Source: an uncultured Bacteroidia bacterium | GTDB lineage: Bacteria > Bacteroidota > Bacteroidia > Bacteroidales > UBA932 | DNA: 64,000 nucleotides | Direction of reading: 5' to 3' | Assembly (NCBI GenBank): GCA_902762435.1 | Contig: CACWOH010000001.1 | Location: 99,251 to 163,250, forward strand | Shown: piece by piece, positions 8,330 through 22,035 of the stretch | Layout: each line of letters begins with the position of its first letter | Numbering within the stretch: the first letter of the stretch is position 1 | The notes under the pieces: model-generated | Seen by the model: the letters and a program-made list of their open reading frames with translations, nothing else | Databases searched by the model: none | What the model was told of the DNA's origin: nothing | Made by a program: the position numbers and the translations under genes

Positions 8330-9229
8330 GTGGATGCAGCCAGACATGCCTATCTCCTGCTCGTGCACACCTGTCCCGGACAAGTGCGCAAGTTGCTGGG
8401 TCTTCTTGACGATCCCCGCAACGACATTTTCGTCCATATCGACCGGAAGGCGCCTTTCGGGCCGGATGCGCTGGAAGGCTGCTGCCGGCATTCACGGGTC
8501 GTTTTCATCAGACCGCGCATCTCCGTGCATTGGGGCGGCGTAAGCATCATGCGCGTCGAACTGGCCCTGCTGAAAGCCGCCGTTCCCGGCGGATATGCCT
8601 TCTACCACCTGCTCAGCGGGCAGGACCTCCCCATCAAGGACCAGGATACGATCCATGGTTTTTTCGCACAGCATCCTGACCGGGAATTCCTGAATTACTG
8701 GCAGCTGAAACCGACCACCCCGAGCCGTTTCCGCTATTATACCCTGTTTCCGGAGGGGACCGGCTTCTTCCTGACCAACTTGCTGAACAACGCCTTCAAG
8801 GGCATCCTGATGGCCCTGGACATCCGAATCAACCGGGATGTGGACTTCCGCTTCGCCGCCCAATGGTTCAGCATCACGCACGACTGTGCGGAATACGTCC
8901 TGTCCCGGGAAGCCTGGCTGGAAAAGGTCTTCCGGCACACAAACACCCCGGACGAGGTTTTCCTGGCCACCCTGATCTGGGATTCCCCTTTCCGCGAGCG
9001 GCTCTTCGACCCGCTTGAACACGTCCAGAACCAGGACATCTACAATACCGCCAACCTGCGCTTCATCGACTGGACCCGGGGCAAAAGCATCCGGCATCCC
9101 TGGACGTTCACCCTGGACGACAAGGACCTGCTGCTGGGCCTGCCTCATTTCTGGGCACGGAAATTCGACGAGCGGGTGGATACCCGCATCATCGATTTCT
9201 TCTGTGACGCTTTGAAAACGAAGGACTAG
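8330..9229 (+). CDS. Core-2/I-branching-type beta-1,6-N-acetylglucosaminyltransferase family protein (GT14)
   Basis: A 299-residue glycosyltransferase of the GT14/Branch family, expected to add a sugar to a surface glycan. Family marks are HAYLLLVHTCPGQ at the N-terminus, DIFVHIDRKAPF, VHWGGVSIMRVELALL, and YHLLSGQDLPIKD (the family DLP motif, residues about 95-107). The N-terminus begins right at the fold with no signal peptide. The only start that keeps the complete N-terminal strand is a GTG at 8330. Donor and acceptor cannot be read from the sequence. It converges with the next gene and shares the CTAG stop bases with it. Confidence 0.85.
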   Translation: MDAARHAYLLLVHTCPGQVRKLLGLLDDPRNDIFVHIDRKAPFGPDALEGCCRHSRVVFIRPRISVHWGGVSIMRVELALLKAAVPGGYAFYHLLSGQDLPIKDQDTIHGFFAQHPDREFLNYWQLKPTTPSRFRYYTLFPEGTGFFLTNLLNNAFKGILMALDIRINRDVDFRFAAQWFSITHDCAEYVLSREAWLEKVFRHTNTPDEVFLATLIWDSPFRERLFDPLEHVQNQDIYNTANLRFIDWTRGKSIRHPWTFTLDDKDLLLGLPHFWARKFDERVDTRIIDFFCDALKTKD

Positions 9230-10058
9230 ACGATGTCCGCGAAGCGGTCCGGGATGCGGACCACGATCCGGAGTTCGAACATCGCGGGCTTGTTCAGGGC
9301 GTAGGGCGGTCGGCAGATCGTCTGGCAGATGCGGCCGAAGCGGGTCCAGCGGTCGAAATCACGCGCGGGGAGTTCCGTGACATAGCGGATCGTACGGCCG
9401 CGCTTCTGCATATGGGGGCCTTCTCCCCGCCCGACCCGCTCGGCGTCCTGCAGGCGGGCTTGCAGGCGCTTCATATCGAAATAGCCGAAGTGCAGCAGAT
9501 ACAAATCCTTGCCTATGTGGAAGTTGTGCCCTTTAACCCGGTGGAAGCCGGACCCCCAGATGCAGGGCCTGGCCACGACGGAAGGCTTGGTGTAGCGCGT
9601 GCCGATCTGAGCATAGTGCCGCTGGCGGAGGAACGGCTCCGCGTCGGTGATGTCGGCCTCTTCCCCCAGCTTCTGGCCGAAGTCCAGGCCAAGCGCCGAC
9701 AGGCAGACCCGGATCTTCTTCCGGCTCAGGTACTCCGGCAGGCTCAGGCCCAGTTTCGGGTCCACGACGATGAACTCGTCGGCATCCACGCCGATCACGA
9801 GATCGTATCCCCGTTCAAGCAGGGCCGCGGCCTGTTCCGACAGGAAGCGCAGGCGGCCCTTCTCCGCGGATACCACGTGGAGGCCGATCTTCTCGTGCAA
9901 TTCGGCGTGCGTTCCTTCGCAGAACGGGGCGATGACCTGGTCGGTGCCGTCGAAGAAGATGTACAAGTTCTCCTTTCCCAGCTGCGCACCGTAGTATTCC
10001 ACCCACTTGCGCAGGAAGAAATCGTCGTTGCGGACCATCGTGAGGGCGGCTATCTTTT

Positions 10059-10062
<4 letters not shown>
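9226..10062 (-). CDS. Glycosyltransferase family 2-like protein (PF13704-type)
   Basis: A 278-residue cytoplasmic protein opening with IAALTMVRNDDFFLRKWVEY, the signature of the short GT2-like (Glyco_tranf_2_4 / GT92-like) family. A DAD motif is present in LVIGVDADEFIVV (residues about 88-100), expected to bind the metal and nucleotide sugar. It overlaps the uvrA stop by 4 nt (ATGA), so it is the last gene of the export-wzz-uvrA run and is probably translated by coupling. A role in capsule or exopolysaccharide assembly is inferred from that context. Confidence 0.8.
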
Positions 10063-12848
<2,786 letters not shown>

Positions 12849-12860
12849 GGGAAAAGCTTC

Positions 12861-14003
12861 CTACGGACGAGAATCCGCCTCCGGCTGCTCCGGCGCCGGC
12901 GCGGAATCATCCCTCTTCTTGAGCCGGGAGACCCAACCGCGCCCCAGCAGAATCCAGAAACAGGCCGCAACGGCCCCCAGGAACGCCAGGGCCAGGATAA
13001 TCAGCCCCCGGGAAGGACCGGAAGGACTCAACGGCCTTACCGGCGGATTGATCATCGTGAATACCGGCGTCTCCTCCTGGACCTTGGCCTCGGCGGCCTG
13101 CAGCTGCTGTGCGCAACTGTTATAGAGCTGGAAATGGAGGTTCATCTCGTTCTGCAGGCGTTCCTGCTCGGTACGGACCCGCTGCAGGACCACCCCCTGA
13201 TGGCTGTCCACATAGCTGGCATAGCGCTGCTGGGAACTGTAATACTTTTGTTTGTAGTCGTCGTAGAGTTTCTGGTAGTAGTCCAAATTCTTGCGGGCCT
13301 TTTCCGTCCGGTAGTCCACCAGATATGCCTTCAGGCGCTCGACCACCTCTGTCGCTACCTGGACCGCCACTCCGGGGTCCTGCGCCTTGACCGTCAATGA
13401 TACGACATTCGTATTCTTGTCCACCTTCAGGGACAGTGAGTTCCGGATGCGCGATGCCACCCGGCTCTGCTCGGAAGTCAGACGGGAAAGATCCAGGTTC
13501 TCGTATCCGGTAACGGGCGTAGTCTTCCTGAACAGGGATTTCAGTTTGGAGGGGAGCCGTTTCAAAAACACCCACCAGGGTTCCCGATAGATATTCAGCA
13601 TATAGGAATAGTAATCGGAAGAAACTGCTTCCTTTTTCCACTTATACTCGACGGGAATGGGAAAGAGATCCGTTACGAAAGGGTTGGATGTGATGATGAC
13701 CGGATACAGATCGGGAGAGAAAGCATCGGATGTGCTGGAGGCACCGAGATTGATGCCCGCCATACTGGCGATGGCGGACACATTGTTGTTGCTCTGGCGC
13801 ACCCGCTCGGGAACCATTTTGGCCGTCACGGAATACTGGTCCGGAATGCTGAAGGCGATCAGGATGCCGACGGCGGCCGCCACACCGGCCCACAGCAGGA
13901 TACTCTTCCATTCCTTCAGCAGGCTGCGCAACAGTTCCAAAAGGTCTATCTCTTCGTATTCTTCCTCATTAAATGCAGGAACCTGGTATTTCTGCTCTTC
14001 CAT
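12861..14003 (-). CDS. Wzz/GumC-type polysaccharide co-polymerase (chain-length determinant)
   Basis: Inner-membrane protein of 380 residues that sets chain length or bridges polymerisation and export of a surface polysaccharide. It shows an acidic cytoplasmic N-terminus ([16 protein letters not shown]), a first transmembrane helix (residues about 37-55), a large periplasmic domain with a long heptad-rich coiled coil (about 235-310), a Pro-rich stretch ([13 protein letters not shown]) and a second transmembrane helix (about 330-352). No Walker motifs follow, so the Wzc-type tyrosine kinase is missing. It begins 6 nt after the export gene stops. Confidence 0.9.
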   Translation of the reverse strand: MEEQKYQVPAFNEEEYEEIDLLELLRSLLKEWKSILLWAGVAAAVGILIAFSIPDQYSVTAKMVPERVRQSNNNVSAIASMAGINLGASSTSDAFSPDLYPVIITSNPFVTDLFPIPVEYKWKKEAVSSDYYSYMLNIYREPWWVFLKRLPSKLKSLFRKTTPVTGYENLDLSRLTSEQSRVASRIRNSLSLKVDKNTNVVSLTVKAQDPGVAVQVATEVVERLKAYLVDYRTEKARKNLDYYQKLYDDYKQKYYSSQQRYASYVDSHQGVVLQRVRTEQERLQNEMNLHFQLYNSCAQQLQAAEAKVQEETPVFTMINPPVRPLSPSGPSRGLIILALAFLGAVAACFWILLGRGWVSRLKKRDDSAPAPEQPEADSRP

Positions 14004-14009
14004 AAACGC

Positions 14010-16442
14010 CTAGTTTTTCGAACTTCTGATAATGCTGAAGACCGTGGCGGCGAGGGTGGCGAGCGACGAAGATGCCGATGCGATCGCCATCACCTCGGCA
14101 CGGTCCATGCCCCTGCGCTCCGGCTTGTCCGGCACCATGATCACGCAGCCCGGCTCCACTTTCGCCATCATGCTGCTGACAGAGGCCGAGCGGCCGTTCT
14201 GGTACACGATGGTCACCTTGTTCCGCTTGGCCCGGAAACCGTAGCCGCCGGCCAGGTTCACATAATAGCCCACGCCTTTCCCCGGTTCATATAGCACCGT
14301 ATTGGGCAGCATGACGTTACCTTGTACAGATACGGTATTGATATACTCCGGGATGAAGATCCGGTCGCCCTCCCGGAGGATGAGGTCATCCTTGGAACCT
14401 GGATTCGCGATCGCCTTGTCCATCTGGGTTCCCACGGAATACTCGGTGGAAAGGTCCACCGAATTCACATTGATGGTATCCCGGGCCGCGTCCCGCTGGA
14501 GAGCTTCCCGGGTATAGGTACGCAGGCGGCGTTCTTCGTCGTTCATCTGCCGCATCACGACACCGCCGTGCAGATAAGCGCGCGAAGTCGGTCCGCCGGC
14601 CCGGGCCACCACTTCGGAGAGGCGTTCCCCGTCGCTGACCAGCACATAACTGCCGGGGAAATTGACCTCGCCCTCGACCGTCACGAAACGCTGGGGCTTG
14701 AATCCCGGACTCGGACGCACGGAAACGACGTCATAAGGCTGCAGGATGAAGTCCTCCCCGCCGTCCACGGCAAGCCCGTCCTTGATGGCAAAGGAGAAAC
14801 TCTCGCCCATCTCGCTGCCGGAAACCGTGCTGGAAGGATCCGTCAGCCGCCGGGCCACGTCCACGCGGGCGGTCGAGGCACCTTCCAGCAAGCCGCCCGC
14901 CTGCAGGATCAGGTCCTCCACGGTCGTGTTCTCCGAGAACGGAAACGTGCCCGGGCTGGCCACCAGTCCGTTGATGGTCAGCGTCCCCCGGTTCGACAGT
15001 TCATAGATGCCGGAGACGACCAGGATGTCGTTCTTCCGCAGCAGGATATCCGAAGCGGAACCGGCGAGCACGGCGCCCAGGTCAAAGGAGACGGTCTCCA
15101 GGGAAAGGTCGTCCTTTTCCCGCAGGATGACCGCACGCGACAGGAAGGCGTCTTCCTTCAGGCCGCCGGCGCTTTCGACCAGCTGACGGACGGTGGCGAT
15201 TCCGCCGCCCAGTTCAAACATGCCGGGGCGGAACACGTATCCCCGCACCTCCACCTTGTTGGAATAGCGGTCCAGGTTCGTTCCGACCGAGACGTAATCG
15301 CCGTCTTCCAGGCGGAAATAGGGGGCTTCGGAAGCCTTGACCGTGAACACGCGGCGCTCGGGCCCCTTCTCGCGGATGACCCGGAAGTCATCCGGATAGG
15401 CGTCGCTCTTGAAGCCGCCCGCGTAGTCGATCAGGGTCTGCAGGCTTTCCCCGCCGCGCATCTCATAGGACATCGGGCGCTTGACGCTGCCGCTGATGGA
15501 AGCGATGTTCTGATAAGGAGGAACGATCACAATGTCCCCTTCCTGGAGGGCGATGTCCGTTTCGGACCGGCCTTCCAGCAGATACTCATAGACGTCCACC
15601 AGCGCCACCTGCTCCCCGCCGCGCATCACGCGGATGGCACGGAGCGAACCCGCGGGCTTCACGCCGCCCGCCCGGTACAGGGCGTTGAACACCGTAGAGA
15701 ACGACGACAGGCGGAAGGTTCCGGGCGTGTTCACCTCGCCCATCACGTTCACCTGGATGGTGCGGATCCGCCCGAGGGTCACGCTGACCGTCGTGTTCGG
15801 CCGGCTTCCGCCGATGCTCGCATATTTGGACACGAGCGCCTTCTTGATTTTCTCGGATGCCTCCCGGATGGTCAGGCCGCTGAGCTGGATCTGGCCCACC
15901 TGGCTGATGCTGATCATCCCTTCGGGCGAGATGGTCTTGTTATAGCTGGCTTCGCTGTATCCGAAAATCTCGATCAGGAGTTCGTCGCCGGGCCCCAGTT
16001 TGTAATTCTCCGGCGTGGCGGCATTCACGTTGGGCTCGAAACTCAAGGCGCGCTGGTTGAAGATGTCGTGCCCGAAAAGCCAGGTATCGGCTCCGGCGGC
16101 ATTCGGGTCAGCCGTCTCGGCAGCCACGGCATCCAGGACTCCGTCCACTGCCTCAGCCTCAGCGTTTTCCTGACGAGACTCCCGGTCGACGACGCCTTGG
16201 CGGAGTGCCTGCTCGGTAACCGAAGCTGCCGAGGTACTCTGGCCAAAACGCGTCTTGGCCGATTCGATCTGCTCCGCCGTAACGCCACGGGCTTGCAGTT
16301 CCATGCCGATTTCAGCCTCGCTCCTTCCTGCGGCCACGCCCGCCTTCACATAATTGATGATCTGCGTTTCCGTCATCTGCGCATATGCGGAGAAACCCAG
16401 GCAGAGGCAGAACGCGGTGATGATCAGTCCCGATCTCTTCAT
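14010..16442 (-). CDS. SLBB-domain polysaccharide export protein (Wza-like, outer membrane/periplasm)
   Basis: A secreted 810-residue protein with a signal peptide (MKRSGLIITAFCLCLGFSAYAQ) and then, after an acidic low-complexity stretch, a polysaccharide export domain (LGPGDELLIEIFGYSE, residues about 150-170) followed by repeated SLBB beta-grasp units (GEVNTPGTF, GSVKRPM, GYVFRPGMF, GLVASPGTF, GEVNFPGSYV, GNVMLPNTV) and a hydrophobic end. It probably forms the export channel for capsule or exopolysaccharide. The start at 16442 is chosen because it begins the signal peptide and lies about 40 nt after a good promoter; upstream in-frame codons lie in the promoter region. Confidence 0.92.
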   Translation of the reverse strand: MKRSGLIITAFCLCLGFSAYAQMTETQIINYVKAGVAAGRSEAEIGMELQARGVTAEQIESAKTRFGQSTSAASVTEQALRQGVVDRESRQENAEAEAVDGVLDAVAAETADPNAAGADTWLFGHDIFNQRALSFEPNVNAATPENYKLGPGDELLIEIFGYSEASYNKTISPEGMISISQVGQIQLSGLTIREASEKIKKALVSKYASIGGSRPNTTVSVTLGRIRTIQVNVMGEVNTPGTFRLSSFSTVFNALYRAGGVKPAGSLRAIRVMRGGEQVALVDVYEYLLEGRSETDIALQEGDIVIVPPYQNIASISGSVKRPMSYEMRGGESLQTLIDYAGGFKSDAYPDDFRVIREKGPERRVFTVKASEAPYFRLEDGDYVSVGTNLDRYSNKVEVRGYVFRPGMFELGGGIATVRQLVESAGGLKEDAFLSRAVILREKDDLSLETVSFDLGAVLAGSASDILLRKNDILVVSGIYELSNRGTLTINGLVASPGTFPFSENTTVEDLILQAGGLLEGASTARVDVARRLTDPSSTVSGSEMGESFSFAIKDGLAVDGGEDFILQPYDVVSVRPSPGFKPQRFVTVEGEVNFPGSYVLVSDGERLSEVVARAGGPTSRAYLHGGVVMRQMNDEERRLRTYTREALQRDAARDTINVNSVDLSTEYSVGTQMDKAIANPGSKDDLILREGDRIFIPEYINTVSVQGNVMLPNTVLYEPGKGVGYYVNLAGGYGFRAKRNKVTIVYQNGRSASVSSMMAKVEPGCVIMVPDKPERRGMDRAEVMAIASASSSLATLAATVFSIIRSSKN

Positions 16443-16484
16443 ATGAAAAAAAGTCGTATTAGTCGTTTCCAAGTTATAAACATG

Positions 16485-16515
16485 CAAATCTAACGTTTTT
16501 TTTTCTCCCTTGCAA
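16485..16515 (-). promoter_or_regulatory. Promoter of the polysaccharide export-wzz-uvrA run
   Basis: On the minus strand TTG (16515-16513), 20 bp, then TAGATTTG (16492-16485), matching the Bacteroidota -33/-7 pattern. It lies about 43 nt from the ATG and supports that start. Confidence 0.6.
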
Positions 16516-16586
16516 TACACGCGCGGGCGAGCGGGAAACCGGGCCGTGGAGAAAACGGAATAAAACAAACTTTTTTTTCAAGATGC

Positions 16587-16616
16587 TTGCGGATTCCCAA
16601 AATATGGTTATCTTTG
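16587..16616 (+). promoter_or_regulatory. Promoter of tRNA-Asp
   Basis: TTG at 16587-16589, 19 bp, then a perfect TATCTTTG at 16609-16616, 28 nt before the mature tRNA 5' end. Confidence 0.6.
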
Positions 16617-16644
16617 CATCCGCTTTCCAAATGAAAGAACTCAA

Positions 16645-16719
16645 GGTGTGGTAGTTCAGTTTGGTTAGAATGCCGGCCTGTCACGCCGGAGGTCGCGAGT
16701 TCGAGCCTCGTCCGCACCG
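16645..16719 (+). tRNA. tRNA-Asp (anticodon GTC)
   Basis: A full cloverleaf: acceptor stem GGTGTGG with CCGCACC (one T-G wobble), anticodon stem GGCCT/GGCC-type arm with loop containing GTC, T-arm with GTTCGAGCC, and discriminator G as expected for Asp. CCA is not encoded. It has its own promoter and terminators, so it is a single-gene unit. Confidence 0.95.
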
Positions 16720-16721
16720 CT

Positions 16722-16755
16722 AAAGAACAAAACCTTCTGGTTTTGTTCTTTTTTT
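16722..16755 (+). terminator. Rho-independent terminator of tRNA-Asp
   Basis: A 13-bp perfect stem (AAAGAACAAAACC with its complement), a TTCT loop and a T run. It begins 3 nt after the tRNA. Confidence 0.85.
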
Positions 16756-16757
16756 GT

Positions 16758-16795
16758 ATGCCGTTGCTCCCGTATGAGCAACGGCATTTTGTTTT
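16758..16795 (+). terminator. Second hairpin in tandem
   Basis: A 12-bp perfect inverted repeat (ATGCCGTTGCTC and complement, 6-nt loop) followed by TTTGTTTT, 3 nt after the first terminator. It probably blocks read-through into the esterase gene. Confidence 0.7.
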
Positions 16796-16818
16796 CTCGT
16801 GACAAATATGTACATTGG
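16788..16818 (+). promoter_or_regulatory. Possible promoter of the CE1 esterase gene
   Basis: TTTG at 16788-16791, 19 bp, then TACATTGG at 16811-16818 (one base off TAnnTTTG), 33 nt before the ATG. Confidence 0.4.
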
Positions 16819-16851
16819 AGCATTATTCGCTAAAACCAAACAATTCCTGTT

Positions 16852-17964
16852 ATGAAGAAACATTTCCTTCCGGGCTTGTGCGCACTCCTGCTTGGGGCCT
16901 CCGCAGCCTTTGCACAGTCCGTCGTTCTCGAGGATTTCCGTCCTTCCGAACTGAATCAGCCGGGGCAGCAATATCCGATGGTCAACTCCCAGGGTTATGC
17001 CCGCTTCCGCGTAAATGCGCCCCAAGCCCAGTCGGTCATCGTGAGCCTCGGCCTGGGCGGCTTCGGCGGCACCGTTCTCCAGAAGACCGAAGACGGCTAC
17101 TGGATGGGCACGACCGCCGGTCCCCTGGACGAGGGCTTCCACTACTATCACCTCACCATCGACGGAGGAGTCGTGAACGATCCCGGCACCAACAACTACT
17201 TCGGTTCGTGTCGCTGGGAGAGCGGCATCGAGATCCCGGCACACGACCGCGCATTCTATGAGGAGCGCGACGTCCCGCACGGAACCGTACAGGAGGTGCG
17301 TTTCTGGTCCAAGAGCCAGAACAAACTCCTCCGCGCTTTCGTCTATGTCCCTCCGACTTACGACAGCGCCAGGAAGAAGCAGCGGTTCCCCGTCCTCTAC
17401 CTGCAGCACGGCTGGGGTGAGAATGAATATGCCTGGTTCAACCAGGGCCGCGCCAACCTCATCATGGACAATCTCATCGCCGAGGGCAAGATAGAGCCTT
17501 TCCTCGTCGTGACCACCTATGGAATGATCAATGACGTCCCCTTTGGCCATATGAATGAATACACGGCCGAAGATTTCGAAACCGTACTCTGTGATGAACT
17601 CGTTCCGTATATCGAATCACACTATAAGGCCCGCACCGACAAGTTCGGCCGCGCCATGGCCGGCCTGTCCATGGGCGGATATGAGACGACGATCATCACC
17701 CTGCGCCGTCCGGAAATGTTCGGTTACTACGGTCTCCTCAGCGGCGGTTCCTACTCCCCGGACGACATCAAGGATCCCAAGCAGGTGAAGGGCATCTTCA
17801 TCGGTTGCGGAAGCAAGGAGAACGGCGACGCCGTCACCAGGTCCGCCGCCGCCCTGCGTGCCGCCGGAATCAATGCCCGGTCCTATGTTTCCGAGGGTAC
17901 CGCCCACGAGTTCCTGACCTGGCGCAGGATACTCCGCGAGATGGCTCCGTTCCTGTTCAAATAG
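16852..17964 (+). CDS. Secreted CE1-family esterase (feruloyl/acetyl xylan esterase-like)
   Basis: A 370-residue exported esterase expected to remove feruloyl or acetyl groups from arabinoxylan. It has a signal peptide (MKKHFLPGLCALLLGASAAFAQ), an N-terminal immunoglobulin-like E-set domain (residues about 25-125), and an alpha/beta-hydrolase domain with [10 protein letters not shown] as oxyanion region, nucleophile Ser273 in GLSMGG and His352 in [11 protein letters not shown]. It closely matches the C-terminal half of the GH10-CE1 protein encoded 1.7 kb downstream, including the E-set domain, so the two come from a duplication. It starts just after the tRNA-Asp terminators. Substrate specificity is inferred from context only. 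Confidence 0.88.
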   Translation: MKKHFLPGLCALLLGASAAFAQSVVLEDFRPSELNQPGQQYPMVNSQGYARFRVNAPQAQSVIVSLGLGGFGGTVLQKTEDGYWMGTTAGPLDEGFHYYHLTIDGGVVNDPGTNNYFGSCRWESGIEIPAHDRAFYEERDVPHGTVQEVRFWSKSQNKLLRAFVYVPPTYDSARKKQRFPVLYLQHGWGENEYAWFNQGRANLIMDNLIAEGKIEPFLVVTTYGMINDVPFGHMNEYTAEDFETVLCDELVPYIESHYKARTDKFGRAMAGLSMGGYETTIITLRRPEMFGYYGLLSGGSYSPDDIKDPKQVKGIFIGCGSKENGDAVTRSAAALRAAGINARSYVSEGTAHEFLTWRRILREMAPFLFK

Positions 17965-17977
17965 CAAGTTCCCAACC

Positions 17978-19539
17978 ATGAAATTCCTGAACACTATTCT
18001 CTGCACGGCGCTCGCCCTGGCGGGATGCTGCGCCTGCACCCCCTCCGACCCGCTCGTCGTCCGCACGGAAAGCGGCCTCGTCAAGGGGCTCGAGGAAGAA
18101 GGGACGCTCGCCTTCAAAGGCATCCCCTACGCCAAGGTCGAACGCTTCATGCCCCCGCTGCCCGTCGACAAATGGGACACCGTCATGGTCTGCGACCATT
18201 TCGGCCCGCAGGTGATGCAGGGGAACGGCCGCCGCGAAATGCCGGAAAGCGTGATGTCCGAGAAGAACTCCTGCGTGCTGAACGTCTGGACCACGGACAC
18301 CAAGGCCCGCAAGCCCGTGATGCTGTGGATCCACGGCGGCGGCTTCGATTCAGGCTCGGCCGCCGGCAACCCCGGCTACGGACTGGCCCGGCAGGACGTG
18401 GTCGTGGTGAGCCTCAACCACCGGCTCAACATCCTCGGATTCCTCGACCTGTCCTCCTTCGGTGAGAAATACCGGCACTCCGGCATGGTCGGCATGCTCG
18501 ACATCGTACAGGCGCTGGAATGGATCCGGGACAACATCCGGGCCTTCGGCGGCGACCCGTCCAACGTCACCATCTTCGGCGAGTCCGGCGGCGGCAAGGT
18601 CGGCACCCTGATGTGCATGCCCGCCGCGAAGGGGCTCTTCCACAAGGCCATCATCATGAGCGGCACCATCCTGAACGTCAACACCAAGGCGATGGCGCAA
18701 GAGCTCGGCCGCGCCGTCGTGGAGCAGCTCGGAATCGGCCCGGACGAACTGGACAGGCTTGCGGACGTACCCTACGGCGAACTGGTCGCGGCCGGCCAGC
18801 GGGCCATGGCCGCCAGCATCGGCACCCGGGCGCCGGGTACGCCGATGATGTGGGGCTTCGGTCCCGCTCCGGACGGCGAAGTGCTGCTCCAGCAGCCCTT
18901 CCAGCCGGATTTCGCGGACATCTCCTCGGACGTGCCGCTGATGATCGGCACTACCTTCAACGAACTCCAGCGCCGGGTTTACGGCACGCCGATGACCCTG
19001 GACGAAGCCAAGGCGCAGCTTAAGCCGACTTTCGGGGACCGCGTGGACGAGTATGTGGCCGCCTTTGCCGAAGCCTGGCCGGATTACACGCCCCAGGACC
19101 TCCTGTCGGTTGACATGATGTTCCGGCCCAAGACCCTGATCACCGCCGACGCCGTGGCCACCACCCGCAAAGCCCCCACCTGGATGTACATGTTCACCTG
19201 GAAATCCCCCGCGGACCAGGGTTCCGTGCACGGCTACGAACTGAATTTCTGCTTCAACACGCCGGAGCTCCACGGCCGGGTGCTCCCCGAGCCTTCCGAG
19301 GCCGACCGGCGCCTGGCGGAGAACATGAGCCGCAGCTGGCCAATTTCGCCATCAAGGGCGACCCCAACGTGGAAGGCCTTCCGGAATGGAAGCCCTACAC
19401 GCCGGAGAACGGAATCTGCTTCATTTTCGACCATAACTGCAGCGTACGGGCCAACTTCGACCGTCCCCTGCAGGGCATCCTGAATGACTGCTGCTTCCGG
19501 CAGCTGGACGATTTCCGCCGTCGCCCCCGTGTCGAATGA
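17978..19539 (+). CDS. Type-B carboxylesterase lipoprotein with a one-base frameshift near the 3' end
   Basis: Alpha/beta-hydrolase of the carboxylesterase/pNB-esterase family. The N-terminus has a lipobox (LALAGCC), then WIHGGGF (oxyanion hole), GGDPSNVTIFGESGGG with Ser203, and His418 in SVHGYELNF. In the first frame the protein would end at 19483 with an abnormal Ser/Arg/Thr-rich tail. At 19331-19333 one base appears to be missing: shifting frame restores a normal ending (QLANFAIKGDPN ... LPEWKPYT ... DDFRRRP) up to a stop at 19537-19539. The repaired product would be about 520 residues. It may be a sequencing error or a real inactivation. It starts 13 nt after the CE1 gene, so it is likely co-transcribed. 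Confidence 0.82.
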
Positions 19540-19602
19540 TTATCACTCGTCTTCCATTTTTTATCAATTTTGGGTCGAACAGGACCCCTCTCCCTCCGGG
19601 GC

Positions 19603-19634
19603 TTTGCGATTGTTAGCAGGATTTCGTAAATTCG
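19603..19634 (+). promoter_or_regulatory. Possible promoter of the GH10-CE1 gene
   Basis: TTTG at 19603-19606, 20 bp, then TAAATTCG at 19627-19634, 38 nt before the ATG. The surrounding 130 bp is AT-richer than the genes. Confidence 0.45.
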
Positions 19635-19639
19635 ACTGA

Positions 19640-21952
<2,313 letters not shown>

Positions 21953-21982
21953 GGAAAACGCCCCCGCGGGCGCAATCCGCGC

Positions 21983-22022
21983 GAAGAAGACGGCAGCACA
22001 CGCTGCCGTCTTCTTCTTTTTT
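21983..22022 (+). terminator. Rho-independent terminator of the first xylan locus
   Basis: A perfect 15-bp stem (GAAGAAGACGGCAGC and complement), an ACAC loop and a run of six T. It directly abuts the next -7 box. Confidence 0.88.
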
Positions 22023-22023
22023 G

Positions 22024-22031
22024 TATCTTTG
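22024..22031 (+). promoter_or_regulatory. -7 box of the AspT/YidE-type transporter gene
   Basis: Perfect TATCTTTG whose last base is 4 nt before the ATG at 22036. The region where a -33 element would sit is the descending arm of the upstream terminator. Confidence 0.55.
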
Positions 22032-22035
22032 CAGC

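Noticed and set aside
14322-16493. Open frame of 723 codons opposite the polysaccharide export gene
   Set aside because: Same antisense artefact; the SLBB repeats on the minus strand are unmistakable.
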